DNA of 64,000 nucleotides from contig NW_004624843.1 in the NCBI RefSeq assembly GCF_000247695.1, positions 4,581,831-4,645,830 on the forward strand, written 5' to 3'. The notes under the pieces are model-generated. The model searched no databases. It was not told the DNA's origin and worked only from the letters and a program-made list of their open reading frames with translations. Both the position numbers and the translations under genes were made by a program. The first letter of the stretch is position 1; each line of letters opens with the position of its first letter. This DNA is from Heterocephalus glaber. Its lineage: Eukaryota; Chordata; Mammalia; Rodentia; Bathyergidae. This document shows positions 11,276 through 21,700 of this stretch, in pieces.

Positions 11276-11935
11276 TTGCTGACCTTCTGGAAGCTTCCTT
11301 GTCAGGCAGGACGAGACTCAGAGTCTCACCCTCCCTCTCAGGGTGGGAAGGGCCAACACCAGGGACCTAGAATGCCTGCTCTAGAGGCCTGGCACCTCAC
11401 TGCTTCCCTGACCCTAAGCCAGGCCTTGGCAGCTGCCTGTGTCCGAACACTTTCCTGTACTTGGTGTCACTCTGTGCCCTGCCAGCCACACACGTCCCTT
11501 CTCCTTTGCCACCTGCAGAGGAAAGGTGCAGACTGGTCACTCCCCTGGGGGCTGGCGGGTCCCCTGCCTCGTGTGCCCTGTGTGTGCCCTCCCTGCTCCT
11601 CCCTTCTCCAGCCCTGGGGGGCCTCTTCCAGCCCTCCTGCCTCTTGCTCTCTGGTCCTGATGTTCCTGTCACAGCACACACACATGCACGGAGGGGTCCT
11701 CAGCAGTGCACCGTGAGAGGGCACTGTGGGGACCTGGCACGCATTCAAACTCAGCCATGCACCCAGTCCCGGGGCAGGGCCCAGTGGCCCGGGGGTCTGC
11801 ATTCCCAAGGAGCCAGAGGAGCACAGGGCCCTGCACACCAGGTCTTGTTCAGGGGCTCTGTCCCTGGCTCACCACTCTGCCTCACTCCCAGAGCCACCCC
11901 TGAGCCTCAATGCTGCCTTCTCCAATAGCCTAGCA
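11276..11935. other. Unique GC-rich intergenic sequence
   Basis: Nothing recognised beyond GC-driven open frames. Confidence 0.5.
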
Positions 11936-12082
11936 CTGGCCAGCTGTGGCAATGCAATCTCACCACTCGGGAGGCTGAAGCAGGAGGATCCCCACAACTT
12001 CAAGGCCAGCAGGGACCACAGCGTGAGTTCAAGGCCTGTATGAACTACATGGCAAGAACCTGTCTCAAAAACAACAAAAAAA
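11936..12082 (+). mobile_element. B1-type SINE with internal duplication
   Basis: TGGCCAGCTGTGGCAATGCA start, GCGTGAGTTCAAGGCCTGTA duplication, CTGTCTCAAAAAC end. Confidence 0.85.
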
Positions 12083-12165
12083 GATTAGATCAGGGTAACC
12101 AGCATATCTATCACCTCAGACATATATGGACTTTTTGTGTGAGGAACAATCAAATCCTCTTTATG

Positions 12166-12500
12166 AGCCAGGCACTGTGGCATTGCTGGTAATCCCAGCC
12201 ACTCAGGAGGCCGAGGCATGAAGATCATTAAGTTCTAGGCCAATCCAGACAACTTAGTAAGACGCCGTCTCAAAATAAAAAATGAGGGGCCAGGGATTTA
12301 GCTCAGTGGTTCCGCCAGCTGCCTCGCAAGCACAAGGTCCCAACTTCAATCCCCGGTACCAACTCCCCCCCCGAAAAAAAGGAATGGCTAAGGATGTGTA
12401 GCCTGGTACTAGAACACTTGCTTACCTAGCACATGCAAGGCACTGAGTTCAGTTCCCAGGACCACCATAAATATAAAATAAAATAAAATAATAAAATATC
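12166..12500 (+). mobile_element. Composite B1-ID SINE, split by a younger ID
   Basis: Left part to 12286 ends CTCAAAATAAAAAATGAG; the right part resumes at about 12380 with GGCTAAGGATGTGTAGCCTG and GTTCAGTTCCCAGG, then a TAAAA-rich tail. Confidence 0.8.
12287..12372 (+). mobile_element. ID-type SINE nested in a composite
   Basis: GGGGCCAGGGATTTAGCTCA to CAATCCCCGGTACC, inserted at the A-rich linker. Confidence 0.9.
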
Positions 12501-13142
12501 CTCTAATGACTGTTTGGAAATATTCAATTAATTGCTGTCAACCATAGTTACTCTCTAGAACACTAGAGGTTTTTCCTCCTGCCCAGCTGCCCCCCTTCCC
12601 CATTAAAAATTACCCTCTTCCCACCCCTCCCTTCCCTTTAAAAGTTTTATTGGGATGTAACTGACGGTGATCCGCAGCACACATATAAAGTACACAATGT
12701 GACAAATCTTGATCTACGCAAACAGCCCTGAGAACAACGCCACAGTAAACGCAGGGAACCAACGTCACCCCACAAATGCCTTGAGCCCTTTGGAACCCCT
12801 TTCTTCCGCCTCACCCCACCCCTAGGCAATTCCTCTTTCTGTCCTTGTGGACTTATTTGCATTTTCTGGAGTTCTGTACATAGAATCACATGGCAGGTAC
12901 TCTTTTTTACCTGGCTTCTTTCATTCAGGATAATCATGTTGCAATTCATTCCTGGTGTAGTGTGTGTGTCCATAACTTATTCCTTTTTATTATCCAGTAA
13001 CCCTGATCCCGAAGTGGCTACACAGTCCTGTGTCTCTCAAGGACAGCCATACATTCCAAGAAAGGCAATTAGGCAATTTTTGTCCTTGTGCAAATATCAT
13101 AGAATGTGCTTACATAAACTAAGATGCTTAGCTATGACCAGG

Positions 13143-13246
13143 AGTCAGGCATGTTGGCATGCGCCTGTAACTCCAGCACTCTGGGAGGCAGAGGCAGGAA
13201 GACTGCAAGTTAGATCCCAGCCTGGGCAACTTAGCGACTTAGCCAA
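13143..13246 (+). mobile_element. B1-type SINE within L1
   Basis: GAGTCAGGCATGTTGGCATG start; ends CCTGGGCAACTTAGCGAC. Confidence 0.82.
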
Positions 13247-13500
13247 CGACTAATGATGTTAAGGATCTTGCCATGTGACTATTTGCCCTCTCTGTGTGTC
13301 CCTTTGATAAGGGGTCCACTCATATCTTTTTGCTGTTTTTCCCTGTGGGTTGTTTTCTTATTATCACATTGGAGAATTCTGTATTCTTGACACCCGTCCT
13401 ATATCAGACGCATGCTTCATAAGTCCTTTCTCCAAGCTGTAGCCTGTCCTTTCATTGCTCTTTCTCAAATGTCCTTTACAGAGCAGAGATTCTTAATTTT

Positions 13501-13592
13501 TTTTTTTTTTTTTTTGGTACCGGGGATCAAACTCGGATCTTTGCATTTGTGTAGCAGGCAGCAAAACCACTGAGCCAAATCCCTGGCCCAAC
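13501..13592 (-). mobile_element. ID-type SINE with exact 12-bp target-site duplication
   Basis: ATTCTTAATTTT at 13489-13500 and 13593-13604; T run then GGTACCGGGGATCAAACTCG. Confidence 0.95.
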
Positions 13593-13981
13593 ATTCTTAA
13601 TTTTGATGAGGTCCAATTATCCATTTTTTCTTGATGAATCATGCTTTTGGTGCTGTATCTAAGAGATGTTCGTTTCCCTCCCAGCACCTGGCCCCAGGCC
13701 TGCACACCCTTGTTGCTCAATCCGTGCTTGGAATGGGCAGATCGAGGGAGGAGGGAGAGCAAGGCAGGCTCTGGCTCTAGATGGGGGGCCCAGAGGTTCT
13801 GGGAATGCACCCTGGAGTGGGGTTCAGAGGCCCTGGGAGAAGGAAACTAATGGGACCTGAGATTTCACAGAAGGAAGTTGTTCGGGGCAGGGGGCAGCAT
13901 CAGGAAGGAGCCTGGGACTGAGTCAGGGGCAACTTTGGGGCTCACATGCTGTGATCTCCCATTAGGTAAAAAGGGCATCTC

Positions 13982-14122
13982 TGGCCAGGTGTACTGGTGG
14001 ACGCCTGTAATCCTAGCACTGGAGAGGCTGAGGCAGGAGGATTGCTGCTAGTTCGAGGCCAGCCTGAACTACAAAGTAAGTCCAAGGCCAGCCTGGATGA
14101 CATGGCGAGAACTTGTCCGTGC
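13982..14122 (+). mobile_element. B1-type SINE with internal duplication
   Basis: GGCCAGGTGTACTGGTGGAC start and two copies of GGCCAGCCTG(A/G). Confidence 0.9.
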
Positions 14123-14144
14123 CGCCCCCCCCCAATGGCATTCC

Positions 14145-14230
14145 TCTCCTTTCTTTCTTCCTCCTCCCCTCACGTCTTTGCTTCTTTCTTTCTCCCTCCT
14201 CTGTTTCTTTCTCCCTGTGTGTGTGTTGGC
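14145..14230. repeat. Pyrimidine-rich CT tract
   Basis: CTTT/CTCC-rich run ending in GTGTGTGTGT. Confidence 0.7.
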
Positions 14231-14299
14231 TCTGCCTGTACTCTAGGAACCCTTTTTTATTTCTTTTGTTCTCTCCTGGGTCCTCCTGGGCTTTCTCTC

Positions 14300-15261
14300 T
14301 AGGGGATTCTACAAGTACCAAAGACACCAGGCTTGCTCTTTTCTCTCCCGCTGCTGCCAGTCTTCCCCTCGGTCACGATGCTGTGTCTTAACCCTGTGGC
14401 CTTCACGTGCTCTGGCCACCGTAGTATTCCCTGGAGGGCCAGTCATGATGGGGAAGGGCAGACAGGGGCCTGCTGGAAGAGAAATCTCAAACCTGCCAAG
14501 GCACCGAGGCCCAGGAGGGCTCGTCCTTCCCACAGCCTTTGCTGTCCCCAAGCCTGTGCAGAGGTGGCTGGCAGAAGGTGTCTCTGTCCCTCCCATGGAA
14601 ACAAACAGCAGTAACATCATCAGTCCGGAATCTTTAGTCGTAAGGTGACAAAAACCACAAGTGAAGAATCCCAGGGTCTGAAACCAAAGCCGGTGACTGA
14701 CGATGGTGGCTGTGCTCAGGGTGCATACTAATTTCCTGGTGCTGCCGTAGCCCATTGCCACCAAGTGGCTTAAAGCCGCACACACTTGTCAGCTCACTGT
14801 GTCTGAGGGCCAGGAGTCCAGGCTGCCCCAAGTGAGCTCTGGATTTAGGTCAAAGTCCAAGCTTTGGCCAGGCCGCTGCTCCAGGCTCCCAGGAAGCCGG
14901 CAGATCCTGAGGTGGCAGGGCTGGGGCTCCGAAGGTGCTGGGGGCCACCCTGAATCCCCAAGGCAGCTCTCCAGCCCACATGCAGGTCCCTGCGCATCAG
15001 CCCCAGGAAAGTTGGCCAAAGCCTCCTTCTGCCCCAGTCCCCTGAGCTTCCTTCTGCTGCCTCTCTCCTGCTTCCATTTGGAAACATCCACATTTACAGA
15101 TTCAGGGATTAGATTGGCCCCAGTAATTCAGGCTTCCCTGCTTCCAGGTCTGCAACCTCGATTACAGCCCAGGTCCTTCCCCTTGTGAGCTATGCCAGCC
15201 ACACTTTCCCGGATGGGGTGTGAACATCTGTGAGGAAGGTACATTCATTTTGCTTTTTTGT
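14300..15261. other. Unique intergenic sequence
   Basis: No repeat or coding exon recognised. Confidence 0.5.
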
Positions 15262-15369
15262 TGTTGGTTTTTCTGTGTCAAGGTCTTGCTATGTAGCCCA
15301 GACTGGCCTTGAAATCTCTGAGATCCTCCTGCCTCAGCCTCCTGAGGTATGCAATGACATGCCTGGCTA
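15262..15369 (-). mobile_element. B1-type SINE
   Basis: CAAGGTCTTGCTATGTAGCC ... GATCCTCCTGCCTCAGCC; no duplication. Confidence 0.87.
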
Positions 15370-15794
15370 AAAAGGGGCATTTCTTTGTCACCACAGGGCC
15401 CCTGTGCTTCAGGCACAAGACTCCAGCCCTGCGCTCACTCCTGGTCCCCATTTGGCTCTGCAGGTTGCTTCATCTGTGTCCCCTGCCCCACAGTAAGGAA
15501 CTTAAGCATGAGTCACTTCCCAGCATGCTCAGTCACACTCTCAAAACCCAGTTCCCACTCTGGAGCCCCCAGGAAGAGCCCTGGCTGCTGGGCCGGAGGG
15601 GTGGAGGTGCAGGGACTGGCCCAGCCTGGTGAGAGGCCACCCTCAAGGGCAGAGGAACAAGGTCTGCTCCTAAAAGCAGGGAGGCCCCTAGGTGCAAAGC
15701 CCAGAGTTGGGGCCCAGCTCAGTCCCTGTCTGGGGCCCCTTCTCCACCTCCTCACTGTAACCCCAGGAGGTGCTATCATTAACTCCAAATGGGG
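15370..15794. other. Unique intergenic sequence
   Basis: Nothing recognised. Confidence 0.5.
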
Positions 15795-15902
15795 AGCGGG
15801 GCATGGTGCCACACAACTGTGACCCCAGCACTTGACTACATACTGAGTTCAAAGCTAGCCTGAACTACAAAGCATGACTTTGCATCAAAAATTTTAAAAA
15901 TT
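15795..15902 (+). mobile_element. B1-type SINE, internally deleted
   Basis: CGGGGCATGGTGCCACACAA start jumps from CCCAGCACTTG to CTACATACTGAGTTC; the central core is lost. Confidence 0.8.
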
Positions 15903-15911
15903 TTTTAAAAA

Positions 15912-15978
15912 TTGAAATGGGGTCCCAGCTCCACCACGGAGCCTGTTTCTGGTCTGCAAAATGGGAATCCTAATACTC
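15912..15978 (-). mobile_element. MIR-like relic
   Basis: GGGGTCCCAGCTCCACCACG and CTGGTCTGCAAAATGGGAAT followed by CCTAATAC match the MIR core in one orientation. Short and old. Confidence 0.4.
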
Positions 15979-15979
15979 T

Positions 15980-16804
15980 CCAGAACATCCCCTCCAGGGA
16001 GCCAGCCCTGGGCCACAGTGCCCCTGCAGAGCAGGTCTGCAGGCCCCTCCGTTGCAGGGCTGCCCAGCCCATAATGCACCTGGCCGGCCGGCCCTGAAAA
16101 GGCAGCCATTCAGCGCTGGTTTGGACCAGGGCCGGGTGGCGAGAGACAGGAGGCCTGTGCCCGGAGAGAAGGGAGCCTGGCGTGGCCTGGGCACTGCAGC
16201 CGGAGGGGGCTGGCGGCCGGAGGGAGGCGCCAGGAGCGAAGACTGAGCTAGTGTTTGAGCTGAGGGGCTGAAAGGCGGCTGTGTGTCCCCCGCTGGCCCC
16301 CGGCGGGCAGAGCTGTGAGTCACCAGGCCGAGGGGGGCGCAGCCTGGGCACAGCTGTGCAGGACCAGGCCCCTGGCCGCCCTGGCCTGAATGTGCCAGTG
16401 TGAGTCTGGACTGCGGCCTGGGGGTGGGGCTGCAGACAGCGTCTGTCTCGGGGTGGGGACACCCTGTCTGCTCTGGCTGTGGCCGGCAAACCTGGCCTTC
16501 AGCCCTCCCCACCCTTCCTCCCTCCCAGGCATTGCCCACCAGGAAGACAGAGGGGCACCCTGATGTCTGTACCCACTGTGCTGGCAAAGGTGGCAGCGAA
16601 CGGTGCAGAAGCACCTACTCCAAGGGAAGGGCAGTTAGGGTGGGTTTTGAAGGGCAAGCAGGAGTTCACCCAGTTCAGAAGGGCACAGTGCGTTTGAACA
16701 GAAGGAGGCCGGGGTCTGGTGAGAGGAGGCCAGGGCTGCAGGGGCAGATATGGCTGTTAGGGTGCATGGACAATGCCCAGAGGGTCCCCGGAGGACAGAC
16801 ACAA
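15980..16804. other. Unique GC-rich intergenic sequence
   Basis: Overlapping frames up to 214 codons on the minus strand; no recognised product. Confidence 0.5.
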
Positions 16805-16942
16805 TCAAAAGAAGCTGCTCAGCCCACACTAGGGAGGCTGAGGCAGGAGGATGGGTGAGAGTTCCAGCCTGGCTACATAGTGAGTTCAGGGCTAACCCTG
16901 TCTCATAGCCCTGTTAAAACCTTGTGTCAAAAAACCAAAACA
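16805..16942 (+). mobile_element. B1-type SINE, diverged
   Basis: GGGAGGCTGAGGCAGGAGGA core; duplication with GCTACATAGTGAGTTCAGGG. Confidence 0.8.
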
Positions 16943-17097
16943 AAAACAAAAACCTGTCAACCAAAAGAGGCTGCTCAGGAATGCAGCAGGGACCAGCCTG
17001 GTCCTGAGCCTGTTCCCAAGAGCTTGCCAGACAGGGTTTCACAGGTAGCAGAGGAGCTGGCTGAGGAAGGTCTCTCTCACCCAGGAGAGGCCATGGC

Positions 17098-17375
17098 ATG
17101 GGTGTGGATGTGGACACAGGGTGCATATGTGTGTGTGAGACAAGTGTGCAGGTGTCTCAGGGCGCATGCATATGCACGTGTGTATATCTCCGAATGTGCT
17201 TACTTCTCTGTGCATCTGTGTCAACAACCTACACATGTGTGCAGCCTGTGTCCCTCCGCACGGGTGTGTCCCGGGTGCGTGTGCTCATGTGTCTGAGCCT
17301 GCGTGGCTCTGCGTGGCTCTGTGTGTGCTGTGTGCTGGGTGTGCTGGGTGTGCACGCTTGCGTGTGTGGCCTAGA
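17098..17375. repeat. Degenerate TG-rich tract
   Basis: Repeated GTGTGTG, GCGTG, GTGTGCTGGGTGTGC and CATGTGTC motifs without a clean unit. ORFs across it are Cys/Val-rich artefacts. Confidence 0.6.
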
Positions 17376-20204
17376 GCGCATCCATGTGCACCCGCCGAGA
17401 GCCTGGTGTGCTGCCGGGGACACAGGCTGTCTTGGGGAGCACCAGTCTGCCCTCAGCTCTTTCCTGGCCTCCCTGCCCCTGGGTCCTGGGCCTCTTTGAA
17501 CCCTGGCTTCCTTCTGGCTGCCCAGCTCAGCCTCCACAGAGCCTTGTGTGTCCTCGGCTGTCCCTCAACCAGCTGGCGGCTGCTGGGCTCAGGAAAGGGG
17601 CCAGAGAACTGCGAGTGGACCTCAGCCAGCCCTCCTGACCTTCCTGCGTGCAGCTCAGCTCTTGCAATCTGGGATTCTCTCTGCCCAGTCTTCCCCAGTG
17701 AGGGGACTTTCCGGATGTGGACGAAGCCATTGCCTGCGCTGAAGACGCCGCCTCCTCCCGCTCTCCACACTCGCCTGCCTCCCGCTGCCTCCACTGCTCC
17801 TTGCCCGCCTCTTCCTCCTCTTCCCAGCCCTGGGAGGGAGAACCCAGCCCACTCATTCTCCACACCTGACCTCCTGGGCCCTGGATTCAGGTCCTGCCCC
17901 GCCTCTTGGGCTGTGGTTTTGGGGACACCAGAGCAAGGACAGACCCATTTCTCCTCCATGCAGTCCTCCAGCACCAGCCTGGATGTCCCTTATCTGGGGG
18001 TCCCAGGCCCCTCCAGCACTGCCCTGCATGGTGGACCAGGTCATCCACAGTAGGCCCTGGGGACCTGCAAGGAGCAGACAGGTCTCCGTCCTATGCCTCC
18101 TCATCAGAGGGCCGGGTACACAGAACTTGGGTCTCAGGAAAAGCTACCCACCGAGCAGCTGTGGGAAGCCCCTCCATCCTCGGCAGGGAAGCACCCCTGG
18201 GGTGGATTTGGGGCGCACTGACCCATGTCAAGCTCAATCAACAGCCACATCTCCATGGGGCTCAGGATGGACTAGAGAAAATTCTGGGCCCGGCCCTGCT
18301 CCGAAGGGTGGCCAAGCCCCATCAGACACACATCTTCAGCAACACTCCTCCCACTAAAGAACAAAGGATTCCAATCCTCTGGTGCTAATTCCCAGACTGT
18401 CCACTGTGCCACATTTGAAGCCCACGCTGTGCTGCCCCTGGACTGTAACTTTCTGCTCATAGTCTTTCAAACCCTAAAATTAATTCACCCACTCACAGCC
18501 CACTGTTTGGGTGAAGCAATGACAGTGGCATGGTTCTCTATCTACCACTGCCAGGGCTGGGCTCTCTCCAAGGGCACTCGGGCTCCTCATATTCTGCTTT
18601 TGGCTTCCTCTGGCCCGAGTCACCCCACTCTGTCCCTCCAAGCACTGGCCCACTGTGTCCCTTGGTGGGTCACACGTCTCCCCACACCTTCCCTGTGCTG
18701 TGGCCACCAGCAGGGTCTGGATCCCCAGAACATGGGGAGGAGGAAGCGGAACTGAGGCGCCAAAAGAGGTAACGGGGAGGCATAGATGGGGAAGAGGAGA
18801 CAGGGAAGGGGTCTTTGGGAGTCCTCCTGCGTCCCAGCTCATGGAGGGCCCCATTCAGGGCAGCAGGCGGAGGCCACACAGATACAAATGGCTGGGCCAC
18901 CTGCTGGGCCATGTGCTTCCCGCCCTCCCCTGCCCCACCTCCTGTGAGCAGGTTCCCGCTGTGGCCACGACTCGGGGCAGCCCAGACCACACCTGCAGGC
19001 TGGCCCTGCTCGACCTCCCCAGCTCTGAGCCGGTCTACAGCGATCTGCTCTGCCCGTGGGAGTTGATCGGAGGTGTGGGCCACGCAGGGGAGCCCCGGAC
19101 CCTGCCAGGCTCCCAGTCCCCCCCACTCTCCCTCAGGAACTCTCGCATTTGTCATTCGTTCCCCCATTCTGAGCACAGACCAAATAACTCCCTCATGACA
19201 AACTGTCTTAGTGGATCCCACTTCCAAACCCTAGCTCACCCTGCCCCCCCGACCGTACCCCGTCTCTGGGCCCTCCTAGTGCTGGGGTCTCGTGGGGTAG
19301 GCCAGACAGTCATGACCAAACTGCTGCCAGTCACCCCCACCGTCACCACGATGCTCGCCAGGCAGGAGACACTGATGTGCTCGCTTCCCGTGCGCCCTCT
19401 CACCCAGCTCTGCCCAGACAGGACATCGAGATCTGGGAGGGATTGGTCACCTACCCCAAGTGGCAGCCGGGAAGTGCAGGGTGCAGACCCAGCCCCCACC
19501 GACTCCAGTCCCCAACACTAGCTCACGACCCCTCTTGGAGACAGCTGTGTCCAGCCTCCTCGGTGCCTGAAGACATCTCAGGTGACAAGTGAGCCTCAGG
19601 CCAGGAACTGCACCCCTAGCTGTCCCTCACGGGCCAGGGGGTTGCAAGAGCCTGGCTGTGCTGCTGGGAGGGGGCGGGTCAAGCTGGGCTAAAGGGGGCC
19701 ACAGGGACCAATAGGGCTGTGACTGGACCTCACTGGCAGGCGGCCTGGCCAATGGACTTCGGGCTACCTAGAGCCTTAGTCCTGCCTGGTACTTCAGGTC
19801 AGTGTTAACCCAGGTTCTTCTCTGGAATTTGGCCTGGAAGGCCCTTCGCATTCCCTGATCACAGTTTACAACAGCTCGGAAAATTCCGTTGTACCTCAAG
19901 TTTTTCCTTCCCCTCCAAGGGACCCTTGAGCCTTAAGAAAAGGGCCAAAGGGGCTCTTGACACACGTGGGACCCAGCTAAGGATTGTGTGCCCCCAGGGC
20001 AGGAAAATGGCTCACTGACTCCGGAAGACCTCTCACCTGGTCTTGGCCTCTTGTACCTCCATTAGTCAGGAATAATTACCATACAGGCCTTGAGCACCAA
20101 GTGACCTATTAATGCCCAGGGCCTGGAACTGGGCTTGGCAAGTTATGAGTACTGCATGAGAATTACCTGTTATCAGCAGACCATAAAATGCTCCATTTCA
20201 ATTC
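17376..20204. other. Unique GC-rich intergenic sequence
   Basis: The longest repeat-poor block before B3GNT7. Long frames (295 codons from 17166, 288 from 18655, both +) show no recognisable domains. CCAAT motifs occur at about 19707 and 19749, without a gene that can be assigned. Confidence 0.5.
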
Positions 20205-20382
20205 TACAGGCTCTCCCCTCACTCTAGGATTGAGCCCAGGAATCGCTGAGCTACATCCCTGGCCCTTTTTATTTTTTATTTTGAGACAGGGTCTCTTTAA
20301 GGGTACTCAGGCTTTGAACTTGCAATCCTCCTGCCTCAGCCTCCCCAGTAGCTGGGATTACAGGCGTGTGCCCCATTTCTGT
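20205..20382 (-). mobile_element. Composite B1-ID SINE, old
   Basis: Antisense ID-like part ATCGCTGAGCTACATCCCTG, linker ATTTTTTATTTTGAGACAGG, B1-like part ending GATTACAGGCGTGTGCCCC. Confidence 0.78.
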
Positions 20383-20679
20383 GGTCATTTTTGAAGTTCT
20401 GTACACTCAGTCCTGGGACCCCAAAATGGAACAGGACCAGAACTACAGGAGGCCAGAAGGAGGCCTTGTTGTTGGATCCTCCAGGTCACCTACCCGGGAC
20501 ATCATCCTGCAGCCTGGGCCAACACACCTGCTCCCTTGTCTACGTCTGTGTGCAGCCCACTGCCCAAGAGGAGCCGGGCCTGGCACCCAAGCAAGCAGAT
20601 CAATAAAGGCTTGGGGACAAAAAGGACTTTGAGTGAAATACGTGTTGGTGGACGAGAAGGTGGTTCACGTTTGTTGTTG

Positions 20680-21700
20680 AGGAGGGGCCCGGGCCCGGAT
20701 GGCGGTGGCAGGCTCTCCCTCGGTCATGGGGGTACCCTCAGATGTGGAGGAGGAGCCGCCCGAGGACAGGAAAGCCTTCCAGAGCTGTGGCCCGGACTGG
20801 GGTCCGACCCAGGCGGCCTGGTCTCCTCCCGCCCCTTCTGCCCGGGAGGTGGCGCCTTCGCTCCGGGCCCAGCCCCTCTTCCTCCGAGGCCGGGCCCAGG
20901 TGCGGGTGCCCGGGGCCTGGAAGGAGGAGAGGGCACAGGCGGCCGAGGGGAAAGGGAATCCCGTCCTGCAGTGCCCCCACCCAGCCCAGGGCGGGTCCGC
21001 CAGGGGCCCCGGGAGGTGGAGTGGGCGTTGAGGTGGGCGGGTGTCGCGTGTCCCACGTGTCCCGGAGCGGCCAGCGACCCCGGAGGCGCGCGGAGCAGGG
21101 GCGCGCCCGAGGCGGCAGTGACCCCCGTGCACTCCGCACTCCGAGCGGGACTGGCGGGGACGGGACGCCCGGGCGGGGGTTGCTGCCCGCGGGCGCCGAA
21201 GGGGTTAACGCACCTGGCCACCGCCCCTTCCCCGCCCTCCGCCGGGAAAAAGACGCGCAGGGGCGCGGCCCGGCCTCCGCCTCCTCCTGCCGTCCCCGCC
21301 GCGCGCCAGACCTGCGCCCCGCGCGCCCCGCGACGCTCGGCCGCGCCGCCATGTCGCTCTGGTGAGTCGGGGTCCTCGCGGGGAGCCCCGAGCTCGCCCT
21401 GCTCCCGGGGTGGCCGGGGACTGCGGCCCCGCGCCCGCCGGGCTCAGAGATCCCCGGGCGCCTCTTGTCCCCTTCCCTCACAGGTCTCTGCCCTTCGCAC
21501 TCCACCTCGAACCCTCTCCGCCCTCCCGGGTTTTTCTCTGGGAAGTGTAGTGGTGCTCGCCTTGCCCCTAGCCTGCACTCCGAACTGGGGTGCGGGGCTT
21601 CTGGAACCCGGGGGACTGCTGCCCGGTCCGAGCCCTCCACTCCCCTCCCGGGGTGCGCAGCGCTTGTCACAATCCCTAACCAGGCGCCCGAGGCGACTCT
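20680..21700. promoter_or_regulatory. CpG island and promoter region of B3GNT7
   Basis: GC-rich, CpG-dense sequence surrounds coding exon 1 (21351-21361) and reaches into intron 1. No TATA box is obvious just upstream of the ATG; this fits a dispersed-start CpG-island promoter. The exact transcription start cannot be placed from sequence. Long open frames on both strands here (for example 20536-21720 + and 20738-21826 -) come from the high GC content and few stops. Confidence 0.75.

Larger units (their letters stand above)
12620..13660 (-). mobile_element. L1 3'-end fragment, interrupted
   Basis: Reading antisense, phrases follow an L1 3' region in order: TTTTATTGGGATGTAACT, AATCACATGGCAG..., TTCATTCAGGATAATCATGT, then TTAATTTTGATGAGGTCCAA and TTGGTGCTGTATCTAAGAGA near the end. 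Split by a B1 (13143-13246) and an ID (13501-13592). Confidence 0.7.

Noticed and set aside
17166..19521. Two + strand frames of 295 and 288 codons
   Set aside because: The first begins in a TG-rich tract, both are low-complexity in residues and unsupported by any family.
20583..20610. AATAAA (about 20600) as a gene end before B3GNT7
   Set aside because: No exon or transcript can be linked to it.
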